A DNA stretch of 64,000 nucleotides from Pseudomonadota bacterium (GTDB lineage Bacteria > Pseudomonadota > Gammaproteobacteria > Burkholderiales > Casimicrobiaceae). A model generated the notes under the pieces. The model was not told the DNA's origin and ran no database searches. It saw only the letters and a list, made by a program, of their open reading frames with translations. Position 1 is the stretch's first letter. Each line of letters opens with the position of its first letter. A program made the translations under genes and the position numbers. Positions 35,241 to 44,125 of this stretch are shown one piece after another. The stretch spans positions 1 to 64,000 of the forward strand of contig JAFEDG010000147.1 in the NCBI GenBank assembly GCA_018241745.1, in the 5' to 3' direction.

Positions 35241-37040
35241 TCAGCGGCCGCGCAGGAACAACCGGTCGAGCTCCGGCACCGACAGCGCGAACCACGTCGG
35301 TCGCCCGTGGTTGCATTGGCCCGCGCGCTCGGTGCGCTCCATGTCGCGCAGCAGCGCGTTCATCTCGGTGACCGTCAGCGCGCGGTTCGCGCGGACGGCG
35401 CCGTGGCAGGCCATCGTCGACAGGAGCTCGTCGCGATGCCGCGTCAGGAGCTCGCTGCCGCCGAACTCGCGCAGGTCGTGCAGCACCGCGCGCGCGAGCG
35501 TCACCGCGTCGGCGTCGCGCAGCGCCATCGGGACCGAGCGCACGGCGAGCGTGCCGGGGCCAAGCACGCCGATCTCGAACCCCAGCGCGGCGAGCGTGGC
35601 CGCATGCTCGTGCACGGCGGCGACGTCGAGCGGATCCGCGACGAACGGCGCGGGGACGAGCAGCGGTTGCGTCGGCATGTCGCCGTCGAGCGCCGTCTTC
35701 AGGCGCTCGTACACGATCCGCTCGTGCGCTGCGTGCATGTCGACGAGCACGAGCCCTGCGCGATTCTGCGCAAGGATGTAGACGCCGTGAAGCTGCGCGA
35801 GCGCGAAGCCGAGCGGATGCTCGTCGCCGGTGTCGGGCAACGCGGGCGGCGCCGCGCGACCGTCCGTGGGCGGCGGCGCCGCGGCCTCCACGTCCGCCAC
35901 GCCCGCGGCGCGGGTGCCGAACAACGCCGCGTAGAACGGCGCGGGCTCCTGCGCCAGCGCGAGCCCGCCCTGCTCGGCGACGCCGCCGCCGATCGGCGGC
36001 GTACGTGCCGCTGCGATACCGAGGCGTTCCCCGGCCGACACGGCAGGCTGCGCGGCGGCGTTCGCCGCGAGTGCACGCTCGACGGCGTGGCGCACGAACT
36101 GGTGGACGGCCCCGGAATCGCGGAAGCGCACCTCCGTCTTCTGCGGGTGCACGTTGACGTCGACGAACCGCGCGGGCAACGTCAGCCACAGCACGAACGA
36201 CGGCTGGCGCTCGTGATGCAGCACGTCCCGATACGCTTCGCGCAACGCGTGCGCCAGCACGCGGTCGCGCACGTAGCGGCCGTTGACGAACACGTATTGG
36301 CCACCGCTGCCTGCCGCGTACGCGGGTCGCACGACGGTGCCCGCCAGTGCGATCACGTCGTTGGCCGCGTCGACGGTGGCTGCATTGGCGAGCCAGTCGT
36401 CACCCATCATCGCGGCGACGCGCGCCGCCACGCCGGCTGGCTGCAGCCGATGCTGGACGCGGCCGTTGTGCGCAAGTGAGAAGCCCACGTCGGGCCGCGC
36501 GAGCGCGATGCGCGCGAACGCCTCCGCGACGTGGCCCCATTCCGTTCCCTCGGCGCGCAGGAACTTGCGTCGTGCCGGCGTGTTGAAGTACAGCTCCTCG
36601 ACGCTGACCGTCGTGCCTTCCGCCAGCGCAGCCGGGATCACGTTGCCGAGCGTGCCGCCGTCGACCTCCAGCCGCCACGCATGCGGCTTGCCGCGCTCGC
36701 GTGACGTCAGCGCAAAGCGGGAGACCGCGGCGATCGAGGCCAGCGCCTCGCCGCGGAAGCCCAGCGTACCGATCGCCTCGAGGTCCGTCGGCTGCGCGAT
36801 CTTGGACGTGGCGTGCCGCGCCACGGCCAGCGGCAGCTGGTTGCGCTCGATACCGTCGCCGTTGTCCGCGACGCGAATGCGCCGGATGCCGCCGCCGGCG
36901 ACGTCGACGTCGATCTGCGTGGCGCCGGCGTCCAGCGCGTTCTCGAGCAGTTCCTTCAGCGCCGCCGCGGGGCGCTCGACGACTTCGCCCGCGGCGATCT
37001 GGTTGATCAGCAGGTCCGGCAGCGGGCGGATGATCGCCAT
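35241..37040 (-). CDS. mutL: DNA mismatch repair protein MutL
   Basis: A 599-residue GHKL ATPase that links MutS to downstream repair. N-terminal ATPase motifs are [34 protein letters not shown] and [10 protein letters not shown]. The C-terminal dimerisation domain has [12 protein letters not shown], which fits the endonuclease motif DQHA(x)2E(x)4E except Gln is Met, and CNHGRP near the end. It is therefore probably a nicking-type MutL, unlike that of E. coli. The start ATG 37040 shares a base with the stop of the upstream amidotransferase gene. Confidence 0.95.
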   Translation of the reverse strand: MAIIRPLPDLLINQIAAGEVVERPAAALKELLENALDAGATQIDVDVAGGGIRRIRVADNGDGIERNQLPLAVARHATSKIAQPTDLEAIGTLGFRGEALASIAAVSRFALTSRERGKPHAWRLEVDGGTLGNVIPAALAEGTTVSVEELYFNTPARRKFLRAEGTEWGHVAEAFARIALARPDVGFSLAHNGRVQHRLQPAGVAARVAAMMGDDWLANAATVDAANDVIALAGTVVRPAYAAGSGGQYVFVNGRYVRDRVLAHALREAYRDVLHHERQPSFVLWLTLPARFVDVNVHPQKTEVRFRDSGAVHQFVRHAVERALAANAAAQPAVSAGERLGIAAARTPPIGGGVAEQGGLALAQEPAPFYAALFGTRAAGVADVEAAAPPPTDGRAAPPALPDTGDEHPLGFALAQLHGVYILAQNRAGLVLVDMHAAHERIVYERLKTALDGDMPTQPLLVPAPFVADPLDVAAVHEHAATLAALGFEIGVLGPGTLAVRSVPMALRDADAVTLARAVLHDLREFGGSELLTRHRDELLSTMACHGAVRANRALTVTEMNALLRDMERTERAGQCNHGRPTWFALSVPELDRLFLRGR

Positions 37041-37753
37041 CAGCGGCGCAGGCCCCGCACCCAATGCGCGTAGATGCCGGACGCGACGCCGTGCAGCGCG
37101 GCGACGCGCGCCTCGACGTCGCGGCGAATTTCCGCCTCGCTCTGGATGGCGGGCGTCGATGCGCGCGGCAATTCGTCGCCGCCGCTGCGGCACCATACGT
37201 CGACGAGCGCCGCCGTCATCTCGACGTGGCACTGCATCCCGACATGCCGCGTACCGATCGCGTAGGCCTGGTTCGGGTTGTTCGCGTTGGTGAGGAGGCG
37301 CGTGGCGCCGGGCGGCAGCGCGAACGCGTCGTAATGCCACTGGAACACCGGGAATGTCGTGCGCGCGCCGAACCACGGCGCGGCGGCCGCCCCGGCCAAC
37401 GGGTCGACGTGCACGTCCACCCAGCCGATCTCGGCCTGTGCCGCGCGGCGCACTTCCGCCCCGAGCGCCTGCGCCAGCAACTGGCCGCCGAGGCAGTGGC
37501 CGATCACGGGAACGTCGCGTGCGACGGCGTCGCGCAGCAGCGCACCGAGCGGTGCGATCCACGGCAGCGCGTCGTTGACGCTCATCGGGCCGCCCATCAT
37601 GCCGATGCCGGCATAGCGCGTGGCGTCGCCGGGCACCGCGGCGCCTGCGTCGAGAGGCACGAGCTCCCACGCGATGCCGTGGGCGTCCAGCCACTCGCCG
37701 AAATAGGCGGGACCTTCGGTGGCGGAAAAGCGGAAGACGGCGACAGGCGGCAT
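37040..37753 (-). CDS. Class I glutamine amidotransferase-like protein
   Basis: A 237-residue type 1 glutamine amidotransferase domain. The nucleophile elbow is GHCLGGQLLAQALG (Cys near residue 87) and the His-Glu pair is in MQCHVEM. WHYDAF and the run PWFGARTTFPVFQ place it near the GuaA-like stand-alone family often annotated as GMP synthase-like. No synthetase domain is attached, so the ammonia acceptor is unknown. It is coupled to mutL by a TGATG junction. Confidence 0.85.
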   Translation of the reverse strand: MPPVAVFRFSATEGPAYFGEWLDAHGIAWELVPLDAGAAVPGDATRYAGIGMMGGPMSVNDALPWIAPLGALLRDAVARDVPVIGHCLGGQLLAQALGAEVRRAAQAEIGWVDVHVDPLAGAAAAPWFGARTTFPVFQWHYDAFALPPGATRLLTNANNPNQAYAIGTRHVGMQCHVEMTAALVDVWCRSGGDELPRASTPAIQSEAEIRRDVEARVAALHGVASGIYAHWVRGLRR

Positions 37754-37817
37754 GGCGGCGCGGGCAAAACCGCGCGGGCGCGGCGCGGTTACCGCGAGTT
37801 TAGCAAGCCGCCTGTCG

Positions 37818-38576
37818 TTACATCTGCTTGAACAGGTGCGTGAACTGGCGCGAGATCGGCAGCTTCTCGCTGCGGCCCTTCAGCAGCACGAACTGGCGCT
37901 CCGCATCCTCGCGCAGCACGCTTGCCACCGCGTCGAGGTTGACGACGGTGCCGCGATGGATCTGCCAGAAGCGATCCGGGTCGAGGCCCGCGAGCAGGTC
38001 CTTGAGCGGCGTGCGGATCAGCGCCTCGGATTGCGCGAGCACGACGCGCGTGTACTTCGTGTCGGACTGGAAGAACTGCACGTCGTCGATGGCGATCAGC
38101 TTGATCTGCTTGCCGACGGCTGCCTTGATCCACTTGAGGCGTTGCAGTGGCGCCGACGGCGCAATCTGCGCGCGCATCTCCGCCATCAGCGCGGACAGGT
38201 CGGCCGGCGGACTCGCGAGCTTCTTCTGCACGCGCTCGACCGTCTGCGCGAGGCGATCGCTCTCGACCGGCTTCAGCAGGTAGTCCACGGCGCCGGCGGC
38301 GAACGCGTTCACCGCATACTGGTCGTACGCGGTGATGAAGACGACGTGGCAGTCGCTGCCGATCGCCGCCGCGACGTCCAGCCCGTTGCGACCGGGCATC
38401 CGCACGTCCAGGAAGGCGACCTGCGGCTCGTGCGCGTCGAACAGCGCCAGCGCCTCGTCGCCGTCCGCGGCCTCGGCGACGATCGTGAGCTCGGGCCACA
38501 CCTCGGCGAGCTTTTCGCGCAGCCGCTCGCGCATCAGCGGTTCGTCTTCGGCGATCAGGGCGGTCGGTGCGTTCAT
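37818..38576 (-). CDS. LytTR-family response regulator (AlgR-like)
   Basis: A 252-residue two-component regulator. The receiver domain (1-120) has the acidic pocket AEDEP, the phosphorylation Asp near residue 57 in AFLDVRMPG, and the Lys in LLKPVE. The LytTR DNA-binding domain covers about residues 145-250 (IAIDDVQFFQSDTKYT, IHRGTVVNLDAV). It overlaps the histidine kinase stop by ATGA, so the two form one signalling unit. Target genes are unknown. Confidence 0.92.
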   Translation of the reverse strand: MNAPTALIAEDEPLMRERLREKLAEVWPELTIVAEAADGDEALALFDAHEPQVAFLDVRMPGRNGLDVAAAIGSDCHVVFITAYDQYAVNAFAAGAVDYLLKPVESDRLAQTVERVQKKLASPPADLSALMAEMRAQIAPSAPLQRLKWIKAAVGKQIKLIAIDDVQFFQSDTKYTRVVLAQSEALIRTPLKDLLAGLDPDRFWQIHRGTVVNLDAVASVLREDAERQFVLLKGRSEKLPISRQFTHLFKQM

Positions 38577-39757
38577 GGCAGCGCTTCGGCAGGTTGGGAC
38601 GGCGGGGTCGCGGGCAGCTTGCGCGGCAATACGATCTCGGCGACGAAGCCGCGCGGGTCATTGGCGGACAGCTCGAGGCGCCCACGTCCTGGATAGAGCA
38701 GCGCAAGGCGTTCGCGGATGTTCGCGAGGCCGATGCCCTGGCCCGGCATGCCCCCGCCGAGTCCCGCGCCGGTGTCGGCGACGCCGACGACAAGGTCGCC
38801 GCCGGCGGCGCGCGCCCGCACGGTAACGTCACCGCCGCGGCTCGAAGGCTCGATGCCGTGCTTGATCGCGTTCTCGACGAGCGTGATCAGCATCCCGGGT
38901 GGCAGTGCCTCGTCGGCCAGCGCCGGCGGTACGTCGATCCGGTACGTGAGGCGCCGGCCGAGCCGCGTCTGCATGATCGACAGGTACGCATCGGCCAGCG
39001 CCGCGTCGGCGCCGACGGTGGTCGCCTCGTCGCGCAGCGACGGCGTGGCCGCGCGCAGGAAGCGGATCAGGTCGGCGATCAGCCTCGCTGCATCCGGCGC
39101 GCATTTCTCGGCGAGCTGCTGCGCGCTGCCCAGCGTGTTGAACAGGAAGTGCGGCTCGATCTGGAGCTGCAGCAGCTTGAGCTTGGATTCGGCGAGCTGG
39201 CGCGACAGGTCGCTCTGCCGCGCTTCCGCCTCGAGGTGCTTGGTGAGCGCCGCGTATTCGCGATTGCGCAGCAGCGCGATCAGCGCGACGAGCAGCGCAT
39301 ACAGGAAGCCGAACACGAGGCCCGCGGTGACCACGTGGCGCAGCGTCGAGCTGTCGTACAGCCAGGCGAGCGGATCACCGCCCTTCAGGAGACCGACGAT
39401 ACCGGCGCCGACGAACGCACCGACCAGGGCGAGCAGCGGACCCGCGACGACGTAGCGGAAGATCTTGCCCTGGAACTTCCGGTAGCCGAACCAGGCCGAC
39501 ATGCCGGCCCACACGAGCGTCAGCACGACGCTGTTGAACAGCAGCACCGCCTCGAGGAACGACATGTTCCAGGGCATCGAGCCCGCGCCGAATGCGAGCA
39601 GCGTGGTGACGGCGATGACCGCGACCAGCCAGCGCCAGCCGCCGCCATAGAACCAGCGGTCGAACGACTGCACGTCGCGGCGCTCGATCTCGGTGAGCGA
39701 GCCCAGCACGCGCTCGGAGAACGCGGCGTAGCGGGATTTGAGTGCCGAGAAAGCCAT
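38573..39757 (-). CDS. LytS/AlgZ-type sensor histidine kinase
   Basis: A 394-residue membrane kinase with four hydrophobic helices in residues about 40-165. A short coiled coil is followed by the His_kinase phosphorylation motif IEPHFLFNTLGSAQQL. The ATPase part has VENAIKHGIEPSSRGG and GIGLANIRERL. There is no large sensor domain, so the signal is probably sensed in the membrane. The start is taken as ATG 39757 (MAFSALKSRY); ATG 39766 adds three residues. A TAGAAT box just upstream favours the first, as a near-leaderless message. Confidence 0.9.
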   Translation of the reverse strand: MAFSALKSRYAAFSERVLGSLTEIERRDVQSFDRWFYGGGWRWLVAVIAVTTLLAFGAGSMPWNMSFLEAVLLFNSVVLTLVWAGMSAWFGYRKFQGKIFRYVVAGPLLALVGAFVGAGIVGLLKGGDPLAWLYDSSTLRHVVTAGLVFGFLYALLVALIALLRNREYAALTKHLEAEARQSDLSRQLAESKLKLLQLQIEPHFLFNTLGSAQQLAEKCAPDAARLIADLIRFLRAATPSLRDEATTVGADAALADAYLSIMQTRLGRRLTYRIDVPPALADEALPPGMLITLVENAIKHGIEPSSRGGDVTVRARAAGGDLVVGVADTGAGLGGGMPGQGIGLANIRERLALLYPGRGRLELSANDPRGFVAEIVLPRKLPATPPSQPAEALP

Positions 39758-39764
39758 GCCGCGC

Positions 39765-39770
39765 ATTCTA
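39765..39770 (-). promoter_or_regulatory. -10 box of the histidine kinase gene
   Basis: TAGAAT on the minus strand, seven bases before the ATG at 39757. Transcription would begin at or next to the start codon. The T of the box's last base is also the T of the upstream ATG at 39766, so both cannot serve at once. Confidence 0.4.
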
Positions 39771-39866
39771 GAGAGGCGGCCGGCAGCGGGGGAGCCCGCG
39801 CGTTGACCGGTCACGACCGGTGCGGACGGACGACGACCGGCAGCGACGAACGGCGCCGGGGTCGGG

Positions 39867-40682
39867 TCAGAGGCCGCGCGCGATCCGCGCGTAGGCGGAA
39901 TGATTGTGGATCGACTCGAAGTTTTCGGCCTCGACGGCAAACGCCGCGACCCGCGGCTCGGCCGCGAGCCGGCCCGCGACGCCGCGCACCAGGTCCTCGA
40001 CGAAGCGCGGATGGTCGTACGCGTACTCGGTGATGTACTTCTCGTCGGCACGCTTCAGGAGGCCGTACAGCTCGGCGGAGGCCTCCTCCTCGGCGAAGCG
40101 CAGCAGCTCGGCCAGCGCAATCGGCGCATGCGTGCGCACCGTCAGCGTGATCAGCGAGCGCTGGTTGTGCGCGCCGTAGTCGCTGATCTCCTTCGAGCAC
40201 GGGCACAGCGACATGACCGGCACCGCGACGCGCAGCGTCTCGGTGTAACGGCCGTCGGCGAGTTCGCCCTTCAGCGTCACGTCATAGTCGAGCAGGCTCG
40301 CGACGCCGGACACCGGCGCCGTCTTGCGCACGAAGAACGGGAACTGGAGCTCGATGCTGCCGGCGGGCGCGCCCAGCCGCGCGACCATCTCGTCGACGAG
40401 CGTCCGGAAATTGACCACGGTCAGCGGCGTCGAGGCAGCCGCGCGCTCCTCGACGAGCGCCACGAGCCGCGACATGTGCGTGCCCTTCTGCTCGGCCGGC
40501 AGCGCGACGTACAGGCTGCACTGCGCCACCGTCGGTTGCGGCCGGGCGCCGCCGTCGGCGAACAGCAGCGGATGCTTGAGTCCGCGGATCCCCACCTGGT
40601 CGATGGCGAGATGGCGATCGTCGTGCTCCGACTGCACGTCGGGGATCGGGATCAGGCGGGAGCTGTGTTCAGGGCGGTTCAT
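39867..40682 (-). CDS. folE2: GTP cyclohydrolase I type B (FolE2)
   Basis: A 271-residue T-fold enzyme making dihydroneopterin triphosphate for folate. It has the FolE2 signatures QKGTHMSRLV, LCPCSKEISDYGAHNQRS and the C-terminal ESIHNHSAYARI. FolE2 works with several metals and in some species is used under zinc limitation, but it can be the sole GTP cyclohydrolase. It follows dxs by 45 bases, a common neighbour in betaproteobacteria. The start is ATG 40682; a TGCTAGTCT motif 20 bases before it may be an extended -10. Confidence 0.93.
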   Translation of the reverse strand: MNRPEHSSRLIPIPDVQSEHDDRHLAIDQVGIRGLKHPLLFADGGARPQPTVAQCSLYVALPAEQKGTHMSRLVALVEERAAASTPLTVVNFRTLVDEMVARLGAPAGSIELQFPFFVRKTAPVSGVASLLDYDVTLKGELADGRYTETLRVAVPVMSLCPCSKEISDYGAHNQRSLITLTVRTHAPIALAELLRFAEEEASAELYGLLKRADEKYITEYAYDHPRFVEDLVRGVAGRLAAEPRVAAFAVEAENFESIHNHSAYARIARGL

Positions 40683-40727
40683 GGCGGTTGCGGTCGTTTG
40701 AAGACTAGCACGGAGGTGCGCAAGGCC

Positions 40728-42641
40728 TCACGCAGCGCCCTGGTCGCGGCGCGCGGCTGCGAGCGTCACCACCTGGCCCGGGTCCGCGTGGGAGGCGCGC
40801 TCGATGGCGGCGACGATACCCGCCGCATCGAGTCCGGCTTCCGCGAGCAGGCCCGCCGGGTCGCCATGGTCGATGAACGCGTCGGGCAGCCCGAGGTGCA
40901 CGAGCGGGACCTCGATGCCGTGCGCGGCCAGGCATTCGGCAACGGCGCTGCCTGCACCGCCGGCAACGACGTTCTCCTCGACCGTCACGAGCCGCCGGTG
41001 CGTGCGCGCGAGCTCGAGCACGAGCGCCTCGTCCAGAGGCTTCACGAAGCGCATGTTCGCGACCGTCGCGTCGAGCGTCTCGCCGGCCGCAAGCGCCGCC
41101 GCGAGCGGCGCGCCGAACGCGAGGATGGCGACGCGCGGCTTGCCCTGCGCCGCGCGCCGGATCTCGCCCTTGCCGACCGGCAGCGCCTTGCGCTCGGCGG
41201 CGAGCGCGACGCCGGGGCCGGCCCCGCGCGGATAGCGGACGGCCGCCGGCGTGCCGAGCTCGAACGCCGTCGTCAGCATCTGCCGGCATTCGTTCTCGTC
41301 GGACGGGGCCATCACCGTCATGTTGGGGATGCACCGCAGGTATGAAAGGTCGAACGCACCGAGGTGCGTTGCGCCGTCGGCGCCGACGATGCCCGCGCGG
41401 TCGATCGCGAACGTGACGGGCAGATGCTGCAGCGCGACGTCGTGGATCAGCTGGTCGTATGCGCGCTGCAGGAACGTCGAGTAGATGGCGACGACCGGCA
41501 GCATGCCTTCGCAGGCGAGGCCCGCGGCGAACGTCACCGCGTGCTGCTCGGCGATGCCGACGTCGAAGTAGCGGCCGGGGAATTGCTGCGAGAAGCGCAC
41601 CATGCCCGAGCCTTCGCGCATCGCCGGCGTGATGCCGACGAGCCGCGGATCGGCGCGCGCCGTGTCGCACAGCCAATCGCCAAACACGTCGGAATACGTC
41701 GGCCGCGCAGCAGGCTTGGGCGCGTAGCCCACCTGCGGGTCGAACCTGGACACGCCGTGATAGAGGATCGGATCCGCCTCGGCGCGGCCATAGCCCTGCC
41801 CCTTGCGCGTGACGACGTGCAGGAACTGCGGGCCCTTCAGCGCGCGCACGTTCTGCAGCGTGCGCACCAGCACGTCGAGGTCGTGGCCGTCGATCGGCCC
41901 GATGTAGTTGAACCCGAATTCCTCGAACAGCGTGCCGGGCAGCACCATGCCCTTGAAGTGCTCCTCGGCGCGCTTCGCGAGCTCGCGTACCGGCGGCAGC
42001 CTGGACAGCATCTCCTTGCCACCGCGCCGCACGGTGTTGTAGAAGCGCGACGCAAGCACCTTGGCGAGGTGCTGGTTGAACGCGCCCACCGGCTCGCTGA
42101 TCGACATGTCGTTGTCGTTCAGCACGACGAGCAGGTTGGCGTCCGCCGTGCCCGCGTTGTTGAGCGCCTCGAACGCCATGCCCGCGCTCATCGCGCCATC
42201 GCCGATCACCGCGACGACGTGGCGCTCGGCGTGCTGCAGACGCGCGGCCACCGCCATGCCGAGCGCCGCGGAGATCGACGTCGACGAATGCGCGGTGCCG
42301 AACGTGTCGAACTCGCTTTCACTGCGCCGGGGAAAGCCGGACGGTCCGCCGCGCATCCGCAGCTTGTCCATCGCCGCGCGCCGGCCCGTCAGGATCTTGT
42401 GCGCGTACGTCTGGTGGCCCACGTCCCAGACGATGCGATCGCGTGGCGTGTCGTAGACGTAATGCAGCGCGAGCGTGAGCTCGATCGTGCCGAGGTTGGA
42501 CGACAGGTGGCCGCCCGTCATCGCCACCGACGACAGCACGAACTGGCGAAGCTCGCGCGCGAGCGTCGGCAGCTCGGCGCGCGGCAGCGCGCGCAACGCG
42601 GCGGGGTCGGCGATGCGGTCGAGCAGCGGCGTGGAGGACAT
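40728..42641 (-). CDS. dxs: 1-deoxy-D-xylulose-5-phosphate synthase (Dxs)
   Basis: A 637-residue thiamine-diphosphate enzyme that starts the MEP isoprenoid pathway from pyruvate and glyceraldehyde 3-phosphate. The TPP site is [36 protein letters not shown] and [14 protein letters not shown] are N-terminal signatures, and [18 protein letters not shown] lies in the transketolase-like middle domain. The start is ATG 42641, 17 bases after ispA. Confidence 0.97.
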   Translation of the reverse strand: MSSTPLLDRIADPAALRALPRAELPTLARELRQFVLSSVAMTGGHLSSNLGTIELTLALHYVYDTPRDRIVWDVGHQTYAHKILTGRRAAMDKLRMRGGPSGFPRRSESEFDTFGTAHSSTSISAALGMAVAARLQHAERHVVAVIGDGAMSAGMAFEALNNAGTADANLLVVLNDNDMSISEPVGAFNQHLAKVLASRFYNTVRRGGKEMLSRLPPVRELAKRAEEHFKGMVLPGTLFEEFGFNYIGPIDGHDLDVLVRTLQNVRALKGPQFLHVVTRKGQGYGRAEADPILYHGVSRFDPQVGYAPKPAARPTYSDVFGDWLCDTARADPRLVGITPAMREGSGMVRFSQQFPGRYFDVGIAEQHAVTFAAGLACEGMLPVVAIYSTFLQRAYDQLIHDVALQHLPVTFAIDRAGIVGADGATHLGAFDLSYLRCIPNMTVMAPSDENECRQMLTTAFELGTPAAVRYPRGAGPGVALAAERKALPVGKGEIRRAAQGKPRVAILAFGAPLAAALAAGETLDATVANMRFVKPLDEALVLELARTHRRLVTVEENVVAGGAGSAVAECLAAHGIEVPLVHLGLPDAFIDHGDPAGLLAEAGLDAAGIVAAIERASHADPGQVVTLAAARRDQGAA

Positions 42642-42658
42642 CGTGGCGGCGCCGCGCG

Positions 42659-43546
42659 TCAGTGCGAGCGGCGCGTGATCCAGTCGGCGAGTTCGCCGAG
42701 CCGCGCGCCTGCCGCGCCCAGCGGCGCCAGCGCGGCATGCGCATCGAGGCGCAGCGCCTCCGCGTGCGCGCGCGCCGCGGCGAGGCCCATCAGCGTGACG
42801 AACGTCGGCTTGCCCTGCGCCGCATCCTTGCCCGCCGTCTTCCCCAGCGACTCGGCAGTGCCTTCGACGTCCAGCACGTCATCGACCACCTGGAACGCGA
42901 GGCCTGCCGCGGCCGCATAGCCGGCCAGCGCGCGCTCGACGTCCACGGCCAACGCGCCCCTCGACAACGCGCCGAGGCGCACCGCCGCATCGATCAGCGC
43001 ACCCGTCTTCAGCCGGTGCATCGTCGTGAGTTCGCCGAGCGCCAGGCTGGAACCCGTCACCGCGAGGTCGATCGCCTGGCCGCCCGCCATGCCGTGCGAG
43101 CCGGCGGCATCCGCGAGCAACAGGCAGGCGCGGCCGGGGTCGGGCATCCCGCTCCCGGCGAGCACGCCGAACGCGAGCGCCTGCAGCGCGTCGCCGGCCA
43201 GCAGGGCCATGGCCTCGCCGAACGCGACGTGCGTCGTCGGGCGGCCGCGCCGCAGCACGTCGTCATCCATGCACGGCAGGTCGTCGTGGACCAGCGAATA
43301 CGCGTGGATCAGCTCGACGGCCGCCGCGGGCGCATCGACGACGTCCGGGTCCGCGCCGACGCATTCGCCGGCCGCGTAGGCGAGCAGCGGACGCATCCGC
43401 TTGCCGCCGCCGAGCGCTGCGTAGCGCATCGCGTCGGCCAGCGGACCGGCGGCCAGCGCCTCCGTCCCGAGCATCCGCCCGAGCACGCTCTCGATCCGCT
43501 GCTGGCGCTCCGACGCCCAGACGGCGAACTCGACGTCAGGCCGCAT
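42659..43546 (-). CDS. ispA: Farnesyl/geranyl diphosphate synthase (IspA)
   Basis: A 295-residue short-chain prenyl synthase. The two aspartate-rich motifs are [20 protein letters not shown] and [28 protein letters not shown] is the substrate-binding segment. The start ATG 43546 ([14 protein letters not shown]) overlaps xseB by 11 bases. It lies in the conserved xseB-ispA-dxs operon, so precursors for quinones and cell-wall lipid carriers are made from one unit. Confidence 0.95.
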   Translation of the reverse strand: MRPDVEFAVWASERQQRIESVLGRMLGTEALAAGPLADAMRYAALGGGKRMRPLLAYAAGECVGADPDVVDAPAAAVELIHAYSLVHDDLPCMDDDVLRRGRPTTHVAFGEAMALLAGDALQALAFGVLAGSGMPDPGRACLLLADAAGSHGMAGGQAIDLAVTGSSLALGELTTMHRLKTGALIDAAVRLGALSRGALAVDVERALAGYAAAAGLAFQVVDDVLDVEGTAESLGKTAGKDAAQGKPTFVTLMGLAAARAHAEALRLDAHAALAPLGAAGARLGELADWITRRSH

Positions 43547-43778
43547 CGTCGTCCGCCTTGAAATTGCGCAGGACACCCTTGTCGAGCACCTGGATCTCCT
43601 GCTCGGCAGCCTTGAGCACGCCCTGGCAGTATTGGAGCAGCTCGGCGCCCCGCTTGTAGGCCGCCAGCGATTCCTTGAGCGGCAGCGTGCCACCTTCCAT
43701 CGTCTCGACGATGGATTCGAGCTCGGCGAGGGCCGCCTCGAAACTCGGCGGCGGCGCGGATGCAGCGGTTTCGGCCAT
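43536..43778 (-). CDS. xseB: Exodeoxyribonuclease VII small subunit (XseB)
   Basis: An 80-residue alpha-hairpin subunit. PSFEAALAELESIVETMEGG, LPLKESLAAYKRGAELLQYC and QEIQVLD are the full family pattern. The start ATG 43778 (MAETAASAPPP) is chosen because it gives the normal length; ATG 43817 is possible. It partners XseA, which is not in the window. Confidence 0.93.
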   Translation of the reverse strand: MAETAASAPPPSFEAALAELESIVETMEGGTLPLKESLAAYKRGAELLQYCQGVLKAAEQEIQVLDKGVLRNFKADDDAA

Positions 43779-43833
43779 GGCGTGGATAGCGCGGAAAGCC
43801 AGCGGATGCGCCGGCATTCGATGGTCTAAGGTC

Positions 43834-43863
43834 TTGACCTATCGAGTAAAAGCGCCATATACT
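43834..43863 (+). promoter_or_regulatory. Promoter of the Rieske oxygenase gene
   Basis: TTGACC (43834-43839), an 18-base spacer and TATACT (43858-43863) make the best sigma70 promoter in the window. The -35 lies in the palindrome AGGTC-TT-GACCT (43829-43840), a possible operator. The leader from about 43870 to the Rieske ATG at 44126 is roughly 255 bases. Confidence 0.65.
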
Positions 43864-43875
43864 ACCACGTTGACG

Positions 43876-43938
43876 ATGCAGCCGAAACCCGCCGGGGCGC
43901 CCATTCACGGCCCCTTCGAGCGACAGCGGCTGACTTAG
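43876..43938 (+). CDS. Possible 20-residue leader peptide upstream of the Rieske gene
   Basis: An open frame starting MQPKPAGAPIHG, beginning about six bases after the predicted transcription start and ending at TAG 43938. It is Pro/Arg-rich and has no Shine-Dalgarno. It could be a leaderless regulatory peptide, or chance. Confidence 0.3.
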   Translation: MQPKPAGAPIHGPFERQRLT

Positions 43939-44024
43939 CAAAGCGGTCCGGAGCAGGCTCCCCCGTCCGAAGTCGCGCCATCCCGATCCGGGATGCCCGG
44001 CTGTCGCCGCCGGAGTCCGCCACC

Positions 44025-44053
44025 GGGTTGTTGGGTTGGGTTGGGCCGTTGGG
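44025..44053 (+). promoter_or_regulatory. Potential G-quadruplex in the Rieske gene leader
   Basis: Five GGG runs at 44025, 44033, 44038, 44043 and 44051, with loops of 5, 2, 2 and 5 bases. Four runs satisfy the usual G3+N1-7 rule. They are on the sense strand of the leader, 73-101 bases before the start codon, so the structure could form in the RNA. The GGGTT unit repeats irregularly, unlike the surrounding coding-type sequence. Confidence 0.55.
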
Positions 44054-44125
44054 TCGGCGCCCCTCTTTCCACGCTCCTCGACGAGCCGTGGGCCGGGACG
44101 CCTGCCGGAAAGGAAAGGCTGGCAC

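Larger units (their letters stand above)
43779..44125. other. Divergent region between xseB and the Rieske oxygenase gene
   Basis: About 350 bases with no full-size gene. Contents, left to right: an AGGTCTTGACCT palindrome and a strong rightward promoter, a 20-codon open frame, a 7-bp hairpin CATCCCG-ATC-CGGGATG (43979-43995), and five GGG runs (44025-44053). A leftward promoter for xseB must also lie here but I see only a weak TTTACT/TAGACC pair. Confidence 0.6.
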
